This document shows positions 34,592 through 43,310 of a DNA stretch of 64,000 nucleotides, piece by piece (position 1 is the stretch's first letter; each line of letters opens with the position of its first letter). The stretch covers positions 124,001 to 188,000 of the forward strand of contig CAKUYQ010000001.1 in the NCBI GenBank assembly GCA_934717185.1, in the 5' to 3' direction. This DNA comes from an uncultured Bacteroidales bacterium (GTDB lineage: Bacteria; Bacteroidota; Bacteroidia; Bacteroidales; UBA932). The notes beneath the pieces are model-generated. The model saw only the letters and a program-made list of their open reading frames with translations. It had not been told where the DNA came from and made no database searches. The position numbers and the translations under genes are program-made.

Positions 34592-35770
34592 ATGAATCTG
34601 TTTTACCAAATTTGCTCCTACACCTGTTTTGCACTTATATTGAGCGGAATTTTCTGCGCAGTGGTAAGGTGGTTTCACATGTGCCGCCCGTATAATGAGC
34701 ACGAAAAATATTTCTACCCTGCAAGACGATGGGCAACACTTTTTTTTGCTGCGGTCGTACTACAAATACCATACGTTATATATCCGTGCGACACAGATGT
34801 TTGGCTGTACATAAGGGTATTTGGCATTGTATATTATCCATTCTGCTTCTCGGTGCTTTTTGAGAGGTATTTCAAAAACAGAGGTTTTGGAAAAGATGTT
34901 GGCAGTTTTCTGCTCGTTGCCGTCCCCTCTCTGTTTATCTTGGGGGTATTGGTGCTAATCATCCTTCACGGGAAAGAGCAGTTGGAGAATGTGAGGACAA
35001 TTATCCTTATCTCCGCCGGAGTGTTGAGCATTCTGCTCACAATCTATTTTGTGGTGGTCGTAAAATGGTTAAGGAGACGTATAGACGAATTTCACAACCA
35101 GAACTTTTCAAACGAAGATGATTTTCCTTACAAATTTGCCAAAAAGGTTCTGTATGTGCCGTTGATATGGATAGTGCTTGCTTGGGTGATATTTGTTACC
35201 GGCAGCCGTGGGTTCAAGATCTTTTATGACATACTGCTTACCGTATGGATGGTATCATTCCTTTGCATGATTCTACACCCACAACGTTCTTGGCGCAACA
35301 GCGAGGTGGACAGACTTATGACAGAGATAGAGAGGGAGGAGAGTACTGTAATGGAGGAGATTGAGGAGACTGCTGTGCAGGAGTATACGGCCGATGGTAG
35401 TCTTGAGGAGGAGCAGAGTGGGATTGTTTTTACTCCCGACGAAATCTCCTTGAGAAACGAAATATTGTCAATTGTAAAGAGGAGATATAAGGAGCCGAAT
35501 CTTAAACGCACGGATATAATAGATGATATCCAATATGGCAGAAGGAGACAGGCAGGTGCTGTAGTATCCAAGATGGGATTTTACAGAATGGTCAACGCCT
35601 TTAGGCTTGAGCATGCAAGGCTCTATAAACTGAAAAGGCCCTCTGCAACGCAAGATGAGATTGCGGAGGCTTCGGGGTTTAAAGACAGATGGGCACTCAA
35701 CAATGCCCGTAAAAAGGTAGACAATATAGACTACGGGGTCGTAAAAGATTTCCTCCCCACCTCTGTATAA
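34592..35770 (+). CDS. Membrane-anchored HTH (AraC-like) regulator
   Basis: The 392-residue protein has about six membrane helices in residues 1-230 (for example LILSGIFCAVVRWF and VPSLFILGVLVLIILHG). An acidic linker (REESTVMEEIEETAVQEY) follows, then a C-terminal region from about 290 with two helix-turn-helix-like segments (FYRMVNAFRLEHARLYKL; ATQDEIAEASGFKDRWALNNARKK). This resembles AraC-type DNA-binding modules. Membrane HTH proteins of this kind occur widely in Bacteroidetes. It lies directly upstream of the fimbrillin genes on the same strand, so it may regulate them; that is inference from position only. Confidence 0.7.
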   Translation: MNLFYQICSYTCFALILSGIFCAVVRWFHMCRPYNEHEKYFYPARRWATLFFAAVVLQIPYVIYPCDTDVWLYIRVFGIVYYPFCFSVLFERYFKNRGFGKDVGSFLLVAVPSLFILGVLVLIILHGKEQLENVRTIILISAGVLSILLTIYFVVVVKWLRRRIDEFHNQNFSNEDDFPYKFAKKVLYVPLIWIVLAWVIFVTGSRGFKIFYDILLTVWMVSFLCMILHPQRSWRNSEVDRLMTEIEREESTVMEEIEETAVQEYTADGSLEEEQSGIVFTPDEISLRNEILSIVKRRYKEPNLKRTDIIDDIQYGRRRQAGAVVSKMGFYRMVNAFRLEHARLYKLKRPSATQDEIAEASGFKDRWALNNARKKVDNIDYGVVKDFLPTSV

Positions 35771-35932
35771 TCTGTGGTGGCGCTATCTGCAAGCCATTCC
35801 AATAAAGATGCAATAAACACTTCACTGTTGATATGGTCTGTAAACGAGTTTGCATTTTGTGTTCAGCCTCTTTAGTGTGAATTTGGCTTAAATTAAGCCT
35901 TTAAGCTTATGTATGGCATGTTTTGTCTCTTT

Positions 35933-35966
35933 TTGAGCGACATTTCCTTGCGGTAAAGTCGCTCAA
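35933..35966. promoter_or_regulatory. Inverted repeat upstream of the fimbrillin genes
   Basis: TTGAGCGAC (35933-35941) and GTCGCTCAA (35958-35966) form a perfect 9-bp inverted repeat with a 16-bp spacer. There is no T-run, so it could be an operator or an RNA hairpin. It lies in the 287-bp gap 35771-36057. A TAATTTTG -7-like box at 36027-36034 precedes the first fimbrillin gene, without a clear -33 box. Confidence 0.4.
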
Positions 35967-36057
35967 ACGCATATTGTAATTCACAAATTGCTATTCATAT
36001 TCACCTTATAAAGATTGACGATTCACTAATTTTGCGGCCGTAATCAATAGCATAATA

Positions 36058-36960
36058 ATGAAGAGATATTTTATTTGTACAGCCGTAATAATGGCAGTCC
36101 TTGTATTGCAAGGATGTAAGAAAAACAGACATAAAGATCTGTTTTACGGTATTAAGATCAGCGCTTCAATAGGCAACCTCTCTAAGGTTGCGACAAACAA
36201 TGACGGATCACAATATTTTGAGAACAACGATGAGATAAGCGTGTATGCGTGGGTTGGTGACAAGACTGTTGCTCCTGCTACCGGTGAGCGTGTCGTTAAC
36301 AACTCCGTTAACAAACTTAATAATGGGGAATGGACGGCGTCTCCGCAGATGCTATGGAGTACCACAACAGATCCTCATAATTTTATAGGTATATACCCAA
36401 AGACAGATACACCTGTAGACAATTTGTCGGCAGACATATATAGAACTAATGAGAATGAGCCTGTATTGAACGACCTTCTTGTTGCAACAAACTACGACGG
36501 CCTTACAGGGGATATGAAGAGTAAAGTTCCTCTTATGTTCGACCATGTTATGGCAAAGGTCATAGTTAATTTGGAGTTCAGAAACCAGTGGGGTGGTGGT
36601 GCGCCAACCGTTGCAAGCGTAAAACTTTTGAATGTGGCAAAGGAGGCAACAGTAAATTATCTTACCAAGACTGTTACCGTAGATGCAAATGCAGACAGAG
36701 GCGAACTCTATCTTCTTGAAGATAATGCCAACAGATCTTACTCATATATATTAATACCACAGACATCTGTAAACACCGTAATCATTAACATAGCCGGAAC
36801 GGACTATACATATACAAGTAACAGAGACTTTGCCTTTGAAAGCGGCAAGTACACCACTATAAACCTTATTGTAGGCAGAGATCAGATAGATGTGGCCTCT
36901 ATAACCATCAACGATTGGGAAGAGGGCAGTGAGTATAACGGAGGAGAAGCTTTAGATTAA
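36058..36960 (+). CDS. Fimbrillin-family (Mfa1-like) lipoprotein
   Basis: The 300-residue protein has a lipoprotein signal with lipobox LQGC (Cys 20). Two beta domains follow that are typical of Bacteroidales fimbrillins: a DNDEISVYAW-like segment early, DHVMAKVIVNL in the middle, and a C-terminal ITINDWEEGSEYNGGEALD ending. Such proteins are exported as lipoproteins and then processed and assembled as pilus subunits by donor-strand exchange, or serve as anchor or tip subunits. It is the first of three related genes in a row (gap 34 nt). Confidence 0.85.
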   Translation: MKRYFICTAVIMAVLVLQGCKKNRHKDLFYGIKISASIGNLSKVATNNDGSQYFENNDEISVYAWVGDKTVAPATGERVVNNSVNKLNNGEWTASPQMLWSTTTDPHNFIGIYPKTDTPVDNLSADIYRTNENEPVLNDLLVATNYDGLTGDMKSKVPLMFDHVMAKVIVNLEFRNQWGGGAPTVASVKLLNVAKEATVNYLTKTVTVDANADRGELYLLEDNANRSYSYILIPQTSVNTVIINIAGTDYTYTSNRDFAFESGKYTTINLIVGRDQIDVASITINDWEEGSEYNGGEALD

Positions 36961-36994
36961 TGATTTGTTTGAATTTAATTAATATCCAATAAAT

Positions 36995-39115
36995 ATGAAG
37001 AGATATAGCAATATTTTACTTTTTGGATTGGTGTCGCTTTTTTTGTGGAGCTGTACCAAAGAAAACGCTGTAGATCCCAACAACGGCTCAAATAAGGAGA
37101 TGAGAGTTGTGGCGTCTGTATTGAAGACACGTGCAGGCATGGAGGATGTTACAGATATAAAAGCCTTTATGTTAGACGTTAAGAGTGGAGGAAACTCAAA
37201 ATACGATTATTATGTGGCTGTAAAACCAGACGGAATTGGTTGGAAAAGCTACAGTGTTGCAGCAGATGGAACTATAGGTGCTGCAAAGCAGATGCTTTGG
37301 GCAGATGCAACTTCCCCTGTTGTTGCCACTGCACTATATTTGTCAAATAACGCAGAAACTGTTTTGTCTGCCGACAAATATATCAATGCAGAGATAAATG
37401 TTGTAAAGGATCAGACAACAGAAGATGCCGTAAAGCAGTGCGATTACCTATACATGCCCGCTACAACGATTTACCCTACCACAGATAATGGTGCTGTAAA
37501 CGTTGCATTCAGACATCTTATGGCAAAACTGAATATTATGCTGTATATGGGAACCGAGTTTAATGTAAATCCCGGTACAGATGTAAATCCTGTTACAGAG
37601 ATTAAAATAAAAGGTGTCGCTACAAAAGGAATATTTGACGCACTTAGCAACAGTTGGTCAGATGCTGCAGACAACACTGCAACAGAGGTTATGCCTTACT
37701 GTGCCCAATACTCTGCAGGTAGCGGCCTTATAAAGAGAGCCACTGCAAGGTATGAGGCTATCCTTATTCCTGAGATCATTGACCCCGGTAAATTTGGTCT
37801 GTCTATTACAGTCAACGGTAAAACCTATAACTGGACATCCGAGCAGGCAATATGGATTGAGGGTAACTACAGCTATAGCATCCCTGTGACTGTTGGAAAG
37901 AACTTTGTATCTGTAGGAAGTGTTCAGGTGGCAGAGTGGAATGCCGGCGCGGAACTTAATGATGGAGAGACAGATGTAGAGGATATAGATGTTTGGGACG
38001 GAGTTACTGTTGCTACCGGCCTTACAGTGGGAACAGGCACGAAAGATGATCCGTATATTGTTACATCAGGAGCGGAGCTGGCTTATATTGCTCAAGTTGT
38101 AAATTCGCGTGTTTCACCCGGTCTTGACAGGAAATACTTTACACTTACAAAAGATATAGATCTTGGAGATCATGAGTGGACACCTATAGGGTTTTCTGAG
38201 GGGGCTCATGGCAAGTCTTTTACCGGTGTTTTTGATGGTAATAACCATACAATATATAACTTGAAAGTAGTAAGCACAGTAGAGGAAAAGGCATCCGGTT
38301 TTTTTGGCTCTATAGGACCTGCACCGGATGGGGAATATACTGTTAAGAACTTGACAATAAAGAATGCACATATAGAATCTGAAAGTAATGCCGGAATATT
38401 GGCAGGTGTAATGAATTCTGTATATCCAAGCGAACCTTATATAGCAAACTGCCATGTAAGCGGTACTGTAAAGGTACCTTCAAGCAGTACAAACGGTGGT
38501 GCAGGCGGGCTTATAGGTAGAGTGACATACGGACATATTGAAGGGTGTACCGCAGATGCTGTTGTAACAGGTCATTTCTGCAGCGGAGGCCTTGTTGGCA
38601 CCGCTTTCAAATCTACTTTAGAAAATTGTTCTGCAAAGGGTAGTGTATCCGGTTCGTGGGAAGTTGGAGGATTTTGCGGAAGTTTGGTATATAGCTCAAC
38701 AGCAAAATATTGTACAACATCTGTTAATGTTGAGGCAATCGACTGGAATGTTGGCGGTTTTACCGGTTGGTTAGGGGTATATAACGATGGCAGTATTAGC
38801 GACATGTCATATATGGTAGGCTGTTCTGCAAGCGGAAGAGTGTTTCAAAAAGGTAACGGCTATTGGCAGAGACATCTTGGCGGTTTGGTTGGAATTATCC
38901 GTTATGGTCAGATATCGGACAGCCATTTTGATGGTGAATTGGATAGTTCACAAACAAGCGGAAATGAGTATGTAGGAGCTTTTGTAGGTTACGACAAAGA
39001 AGGCGGTAAGACTGTATCGTGCTGGTATAAAAAATCGGGCGTACAGGATGGTATTAAGAGTGTGGGCGTAATAGATGACGAAAGCTCATCATCACATGAC
39101 ATTACAGCTAAGTAA
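36995..39115 (+). CDS. Large fimbrillin-like lipoprotein with C-terminal GLUG repeats
   Basis: The 706-residue lipoprotein (lipobox SLFLWSC, Cys 20) has an N-terminal fimbrillin-like part to about residue 330, with FRHLMAKLNIMLY and a closing VAEWNAGAELNDGET motif. From about 345 on it has a beta-helix-like region with GLUG-type repeats (SNAGILAGVM, NGGAGGLIGRV, FCSGGLVGTAF, WEVGGFCGSL, RHLGGLVGIIR). GLUG motifs occur in surface adhesins. The build suggests a tip or adhesin subunit of the pilus encoded with its neighbours. Ligand unknown. Confidence 0.85.
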   Translation: MKRYSNILLFGLVSLFLWSCTKENAVDPNNGSNKEMRVVASVLKTRAGMEDVTDIKAFMLDVKSGGNSKYDYYVAVKPDGIGWKSYSVAADGTIGAAKQMLWADATSPVVATALYLSNNAETVLSADKYINAEINVVKDQTTEDAVKQCDYLYMPATTIYPTTDNGAVNVAFRHLMAKLNIMLYMGTEFNVNPGTDVNPVTEIKIKGVATKGIFDALSNSWSDAADNTATEVMPYCAQYSAGSGLIKRATARYEAILIPEIIDPGKFGLSITVNGKTYNWTSEQAIWIEGNYSYSIPVTVGKNFVSVGSVQVAEWNAGAELNDGETDVEDIDVWDGVTVATGLTVGTGTKDDPYIVTSGAELAYIAQVVNSRVSPGLDRKYFTLTKDIDLGDHEWTPIGFSEGAHGKSFTGVFDGNNHTIYNLKVVSTVEEKASGFFGSIGPAPDGEYTVKNLTIKNAHIESESNAGILAGVMNSVYPSEPYIANCHVSGTVKVPSSSTNGGAGGLIGRVTYGHIEGCTADAVVTGHFCSGGLVGTAFKSTLENCSAKGSVSGSWEVGGFCGSLVYSSTAKYCTTSVNVEAIDWNVGGFTGWLGVYNDGSISDMSYMVGCSASGRVFQKGNGYWQRHLGGLVGIIRYGQISDSHFDGELDSSQTSGNEYVGAFVGYDKEGGKTVSCWYKKSGVQDGIKSVGVIDDESSSSHDITAK

Positions 39116-39164
39116 CATGAAAAAAATAACATCATTTACTACAATTAATAAAATATAGAGATAT

Positions 39165-40085
39165 ATGAGATTATTAAAATATACTACAATATTCGCAATG
39201 TTTGCAGCTGCTCTTGCTTCATGTAATAAAGATGAGCAGACAGTTGGAAACTACCCTAAAGATGGGACCGTTCGCATTAATACATCTGTTGCAGATCCGT
39301 TTACCCGTGCCGAAAATACAACTACCTATAATGGAGATAATCTGGCGCTTTTCTTGGATTATGGTGCAGGGGATAAATATACTGCAAACAATATCCTTTG
39401 GAAAAATAACGGTGGAACATGGAGTTCCTCTACGCTAATGCTTTGGAAGAACGGTACCACTCCGGTAAACATATACGCATACTCGCCATACAGAGATGGT
39501 GAGGCAGATGCGACAGGTGTTAAATTCTCTATTCCTGCAGATCAGACTGTCGGAGTTGAGGCTGCAGACCTTGTATATGATTATGTTCCAAACTTTATTC
39601 CTCAGGAAGGTCTCGACGAGAACAGTGCAATCAATATTACATTAAAGCATAGCCTTGTAAAACTTACATTGAACATATCAAAGAACAATGAGTTCGATGG
39701 TACAAATGTTACAGTTGAAAGTGTTTTGCTAAGACAGACTGCAGGTGCGGTTAAATTGAACCTTCAGCAGAATGGTGCTGTTTCGGTACATGGGGATGCG
39801 CAGGCTATAGATGTTATGATGCACTCTTTGCAGGGTGACAGTTACGAGGCAATCTTCTTCCCATACCTCGGGCAGGAGGCCGGAGCAAAGATGATAACTG
39901 TAAATATGAGCAACGGAAACTCATACAGCTATACTGTTCCTGCAGAGGGGATAAACTTTGAGGCAGGTTGTGCATACACAATGAACCTTAAGGTTGGTAA
40001 GGACAAACTTAATTTGTCGGGAGTATCAATAGGAAGCTGGGAGTTTGAGGAGAATGAGTTGAATGGCGGCGAAGCAGAGGATTAA
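39165..40085 (+). CDS. Fimbrillin-family lipoprotein
   Basis: The 306-residue lipoprotein (lipobox ALASC, Cys 19) has the same layout as the first gene in the set: NGDNLALFLDYG early, ITLKHSLVKLTLNI in the middle, and an ISIGSWEFEENELNGGEAED end matching the first protein's C-terminus in kind. It is probably a pilus subunit paralogue. It closes the three-gene set; no Mfa2/FimB-like anchor with a distinct fold is evident in the window. Confidence 0.85.
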   Translation: MRLLKYTTIFAMFAAALASCNKDEQTVGNYPKDGTVRINTSVADPFTRAENTTTYNGDNLALFLDYGAGDKYTANNILWKNNGGTWSSSTLMLWKNGTTPVNIYAYSPYRDGEADATGVKFSIPADQTVGVEAADLVYDYVPNFIPQEGLDENSAINITLKHSLVKLTLNISKNNEFDGTNVTVESVLLRQTAGAVKLNLQQNGAVSVHGDAQAIDVMMHSLQGDSYEAIFFPYLGQEAGAKMITVNMSNGNSYSYTVPAEGINFEAGCAYTMNLKVGKDKLNLSGVSIGSWEFEENELNGGEAED

Positions 40086-40107
40086 TAAATACGGACTAGT
40101 TAGTAGT

Positions 40108-40271
40108 TAGTAAGCGTTAAAAAATAAGTTGGTAAAGATTTAGCAGTATTTTTGAGGATAGATGTCTTTTCTCATCAGTCATGTGCCACCGGCACATGAC
40201 TGATGAGAAAAGAAATATAGACCGAAAAGACAATTAAAGATTACCAGGTTATTTTTTAAGGATTACTTAAT
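40108..40271 (+). repeat. Copy 2 of the ~110-bp dispersed repeat, interrupted by a hairpin
   Basis: This copy matches 29468-29580 on both sides (AAATAAGTTGGTAAAGATTT at the left; ATATAGACCGAAAAGACAAT at the right). It is split by about 50 extra bases that form a near-perfect hairpin. It lies in the 293-bp gap 40086-40378 after the fimbrillins. Confidence 0.85.
40165..40213. repeat. Perfect 23-bp-arm hairpin inserted in the repeat
   Basis: The arm 40165-40187 is the exact reverse complement of 40191-40213, with loop ACC. The inner part reads CATGTGCC-ACC-GGCACATG. There is no T-run after it, so a simple terminator is unlikely. It could be a recombination site, a protein-binding palindrome or a tiny insertion. 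Confidence 0.9.
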
Positions 40272-40326
40272 ATAGTTATTGTAAAATTGTTTAGTTATCG
40301 GTAAAGAATTTTTTAATTCTTTGGAG

Positions 40327-40360
40327 GCAGGGACAGCTTTTGGCCGCCCCTGCTTTTTTT
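40327..40360 (+). terminator. Terminator or attenuator just before the recombinase gene
   Basis: GCAGGG (40327-40332) pairs with CCCTGC (40348-40353) and is followed by seven T, 19 bp before the recombinase ATG. It lies about 240 bp after the last fimbrillin gene. It may end that transcript or attenuate recombinase expression. Confidence 0.65.
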
Positions 40361-40378
40361 AATTAAACTAATAACGAT

Positions 40379-41302
40379 ATGACTACAATTGAAATTAATG
40401 TAAAAGTTGGTATTTTGTCTTTTATTGAGCTGCAGGTAGATTACCTTAATTCCTGTAACCGCTATAGCACGGCAAGAAACTATATGCGTACAAAAAACAG
40501 TGTAGCATCCTATTGTAACAGCTGTGATCTGCCGTTATCTTTGGTAGATGAATCATTTATAGAGGGGTACAATCTGTTTTTGCAACAGCGGGGTATTGTT
40601 CGTAACTCTATCTCATTCTACATGCGTATACTTCGTGCAGTGTATAATAAGGCCGTGAGGCAACATCTTATAGAAAGGCAGCTTGGCAATCCGTTTGCCA
40701 ATGTTTATACAGGAATAGACCGTACAAGGAAGCGGGCTGTAAATGAAAAGATTATATCCAAACTTTACAAATTGGATCTTAAAAGCTCACCGGTCCTTTC
40801 ATTGGCTCGAGATATGTTCGTGTTCAGTTACTGCACCAGAGGAATGTCATTTGTTGATATGGCATATCTTTGTAAATCAAATATAAAAAGCGGTGAGATC
40901 TGCTACTCGAGGCATAAGACAGACCAACAGTTGGTTGTGCGGATAGAACCGGTGGTACAAAGGATTATAGACCGCTATGCCAACCCTTTTTCAAACTATA
41001 TATTCCCAATATTAAAATCTTGCGATGCTGCCAAGAATTTTACGCAGTATCAGATAGCACTAAACTATTACAACAGACAATTGAAGAGGCTTGCCGGCAT
41101 GCTGCAATTGGATTGTTGCCTTACATCATACGTGGCGCGTCATAGTTGGGCAACATCTGCACGCAGGCACAACATCCCGTTATCTGTAATAAGTGCAGGT
41201 ATGGGACATACATCAGAGAGGACAACTCAAATCTATCTCTCAGCATTAGAAAACAACGTTATAGATAAAGCAAACCGCCGTATAATCTCTTGTCTATTGT
41301 AG
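40379..41302 (+). CDS. Tyrosine site-specific recombinase (candidate invertase)
   Basis: The 307-residue protein has an N-terminal SAM-like core-binding domain (about 10-105) and a C-terminal catalytic domain. Visible catalytic residues are Arg in CTRGMSFVDMAYL (about 152-164), Lys in SRHKTDQ (about 180-186), Arg in TSYVARHSWAT (about 250-260), His in GMGHTSERTT (about 277-286) and the nucleophile Tyr in QIYLSAL (about 287-293). The His before the second Arg is replaced, as in many Bacteroidetes enzymes of this type. Such recombinases invert local DNA segments, including surface-gene promoters. It lies 1.7 kb from the invertible capsule promoter and is the only recombinase in the window. Confidence 0.92.
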   Translation: MTTIEINVKVGILSFIELQVDYLNSCNRYSTARNYMRTKNSVASYCNSCDLPLSLVDESFIEGYNLFLQQRGIVRNSISFYMRILRAVYNKAVRQHLIERQLGNPFANVYTGIDRTRKRAVNEKIISKLYKLDLKSSPVLSLARDMFVFSYCTRGMSFVDMAYLCKSNIKSGEICYSRHKTDQQLVVRIEPVVQRIIDRYANPFSNYIFPILKSCDAAKNFTQYQIALNYYNRQLKRLAGMLQLDCCLTSYVARHSWATSARRHNIPLSVISAGMGHTSERTTQIYLSALENNVIDKANRRIISCLL

Positions 41303-41416
41303 CTTTGTGACTGCGGTAAGCCGAATGTAGAATGGTTGCGCCCCCGCGCAACCACATCTTGTTGTTTTGTAAAAGAACCTCTCATTTGGTTTAGGATGTG
41401 GTTTACCAAAGCTACC

Positions 41417-41758
41417 TTAAAGAGCTAATGATGCCATATACATGCAAAAATCATCAATTGACTTAAATGATTTTACGTTGCCTTGTTGTGGAAAATTCCT
41501 TTCTTTTCCTTGAGTTCTTTGCACAGTATCAAGAATAATTGAAATCTCATTTGGCACGTTCTCAACTTTTGCTTTATGATTCTTTAAGAAAACATTGTAG
41601 AATTCATCAAGAAAGCTTCTCGTTGCAAAGTTTACATTTGAGAAGTCAAAAATGGTATCATCCAGCTCCTCAGTCTTCATTGAAAGATACAGAGTATGAA
41701 CAGTAGACCTTGATTTAAGGTCTGCCGATAGCCTTTGTGTAATATAAATCCTGTTCAT
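41417..41758 (-). CDS. STAS-like (DUF4325-type) protein
   Basis: From ATG 41758 the protein has 113 residues; an earlier in-frame start at 41830 would overlap the ATPase gene by 35 bp. The segment IFDFSNVNFATRSFLDEFYNVF resembles the DUF4325/STAS-like family, small proteins usually encoded beside a GHKL ATPase. The upstream gene on this strand is exactly such an ATPase, so the two probably work as a switch pair like an anti-sigma kinase and its antagonist. Target unknown. Confidence 0.65.
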   Translation of the reverse strand: MNRIYITQRLSADLKSRSTVHTLYLSMKTEELDDTIFDFSNVNFATRSFLDEFYNVFLKNHKAKVENVPNEISIILDTVQRTQGKERNFPQQGNVKSFKSIDDFCMYMASLAL

Positions 41759-41795
41759 AGCAAATACTCGTTTTCTGCAAAAATATGAAATATTT

Positions 41796-42707
41796 TTATT
41801 CGAAGTACCTAGTGTACAAAAAATATTCATTCTGATACGGTATTCTTAGTGCAATTATTGTTCCATTCCATCTTAGGCCTTCTGGTAATTCGATTATATT
41901 GTCAAAGCCCTCAGCTTTCAGATATATGGCACTCCCAGACATCATCATATACTGCCCTTTCAATCCTGTAATTAACATTTTCTTGGATGTGTAGATGCCG
42001 TATCCACGATTTTCAACGTCAGGCAAATTTTTGGAAGACACACCCTTATTTGCAGCTTGCATAGCTTCTATATCATTTCCTACTTCTATTCCTGCTTTAT
42101 TAAAACTACCATTAAGAGTAATTCCTTCGTCAGCAATACATAAATCAATATACCCTTTCTTAGGGTATGACTGTGCAAATATATAGCCGCGCTCAGATTC
42201 AGAATGTTCTGTGATGTTATCGACCATCTCTCCTAATATATACTTTAAACCGTTCAGTACATTATGCTTAATTCCTAATTGCAGGCAAAGAATATTTTCT
42301 ATAGCCGAAAGAATGGCATCTTTATCAGAAGATCTATTAGCAAGGGCTGGAAAATTGATAACAGGTATGTATGTCTTACTTTCGTATTTTCTGAGGAGAG
42401 TGCAAAATTCTGCTTTACTGAATTTATCAGGCTTTAGTGTATCAAGAAAATGTATTATATCCAAATATGGTGTTTTATTAATGACTCTCAATCTCTTTTT
42501 TGATGAATAGAGACATAGTATAAAGGATATAATGAATACAGGAGATACAAATCTAATTGAAGAGCAGTCTACAATAATTTCTTCGTCACTACTCCCCTCT
42601 ATCAAATTCATAATCTTAACAACAGGACCTATGCCTCTTGTCAGTTTATCATCTTGAATATCTATGCGTTCTTTGAGTATCATGCGACAAAAATAATAGA
42701 CATTCAT
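41796..42707 (-). CDS. STAS-like plus GHKL (histidine-kinase-type) ATPase protein
   Basis: The 303-residue protein has an N-terminal STAS-like part (about 1-110; EIIVDCSSIRFVSPVFIISFILCLYSS). The C-terminal GHKL ATPase domain has recognisable boxes: ILGEMVDNITEHSES (N box, with Glu and Asn present), LCIADEGITLNGSF (G1) and NRGYGIYTSKKML (G2). No phospho-acceptor His domain or membrane helix is seen. The start ATG at 42707 (MNVYYFC) could instead be 42683 (MILKERI). It faces the invertible capsule segment 260 bp away. If that segment flips, its promoter would point at this gene. Confidence 0.75.
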   Translation of the reverse strand: MNVYYFCRMILKERIDIQDDKLTRGIGPVVKIMNLIEGSSDEEIIVDCSSIRFVSPVFIISFILCLYSSKKRLRVINKTPYLDIIHFLDTLKPDKFSKAEFCTLLRKYESKTYIPVINFPALANRSSDKDAILSAIENILCLQLGIKHNVLNGLKYILGEMVDNITEHSESERGYIFAQSYPKKGYIDLCIADEGITLNGSFNKAGIEVGNDIEAMQAANKGVSSKNLPDVENRGYGIYTSKKMLITGLKGQYMMMSGSAIYLKAEGFDNIIELPEGLRWNGTIIALRIPYQNEYFLYTRYFE

Positions 42708-42967
42708 CTAATTTTTCTTACAATTAATAATATTTTATTAACAAAATAATTAACAGATGCAAAGTGTATTGGTATCTATTGCAACAAAGATTCTACTCTT
42801 AATAAACTTTGATATTTGCAGAGTTAATATAACAATAGACTTCAGTGGCTTACTTCCGTGTATTGGATATTTAGAGACGAGTTGAAATAAAAGATTTTAT
42901 TCTACCAGTATGTGTGTAAAAATGAGCCTAATGGAAAAATAGTTGAAATATGACACAACGTACTGTT

Positions 42968-42988
42968 TCTATGAAAGAAACCACACAA
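42968..42988 (+). repeat. Left inverted repeat of the invertible segment
   Basis: This 21-bp copy contains GAAAGAAACCACACAA and pairs exactly with 43351-43371. The match stops abruptly on both sides, as expected for a recombination site rather than for chance symmetry. Confidence 0.88.
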
Positions 42989-42989
42989 A

Positions 42990-43100
42990 AGGCTTTGGCG
43001 TTGGCTTTATCATTGGCCTTAATTTAGTTGAGAGTTTATAGTTTATAGATGAAAACAATTTCCTTTAGAACTCTAAACTATAAACAATAAACTATAAAGC
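42990..43100. repeat. Composite dispersed repeat inside the invertible segment
   Basis: GGCTTTGGCGTTGGCTTT (from 42991) is followed by TTTAGTTGAGAGTTTATAG and then inward-facing AACTATAAAC/AAACTATAAAG arms to about 43099. It shares both parts with the elements at 2140-2276 and 27056-27195, but the right hexamer arm is missing. Confidence 0.7.
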
Positions 43101-43140
43101 TGATTATGACACGGAGAGAAATACTGTTTCGTTTTCACGC

Positions 43141-43206
43141 AACTTTTCCTCGCCATGACAAAGTATAAGCATGCTTGACTTTGCTCATCCGGCTTACGGA
43201 AAAGTT
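43141..43206. repeat. Nested cruciform inside the invertible segment
   Basis: Outer arms AACTTTTCC (43141-43149) and GGAAAAGTT (43198-43206) enclose CAAAGT/ACTTTG (43159-43164, 43178-43183) around the perfect palindrome AAGCATGCTT (43167-43176). A T-run follows on the plus strand. It may insulate the promoter from upstream read-through. Confidence 0.6.
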
Positions 43207-43310
43207 TTTTTAATATACAGAATGTTAGATAGAAGTCTTTATTTAAAATATTGTATATCAATTATTTTTACAATAAATACACCTATTTGTGTAAGAATAA
43301 AAATTTTTAG

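Noticed and set aside
40165..40213. Considered the 23-bp-arm hairpin as an ordinary terminator of the fimbrillin transcript
   Set aside because: No T-run follows, and the hairpin splits a sequence that is continuous in its other copy; a proper terminator-like hairpin lies later at 40327-40360.
29468..40271. Considered the two ~110-bp direct repeats as ends of an integrated mobile element
   Set aside because: The DNA between them is mainly core housekeeping genes (polA, rsmG, rpmH), so a 10.6-kb mobile element is unlikely; dispersed regulatory or small-repeat copies fit better.
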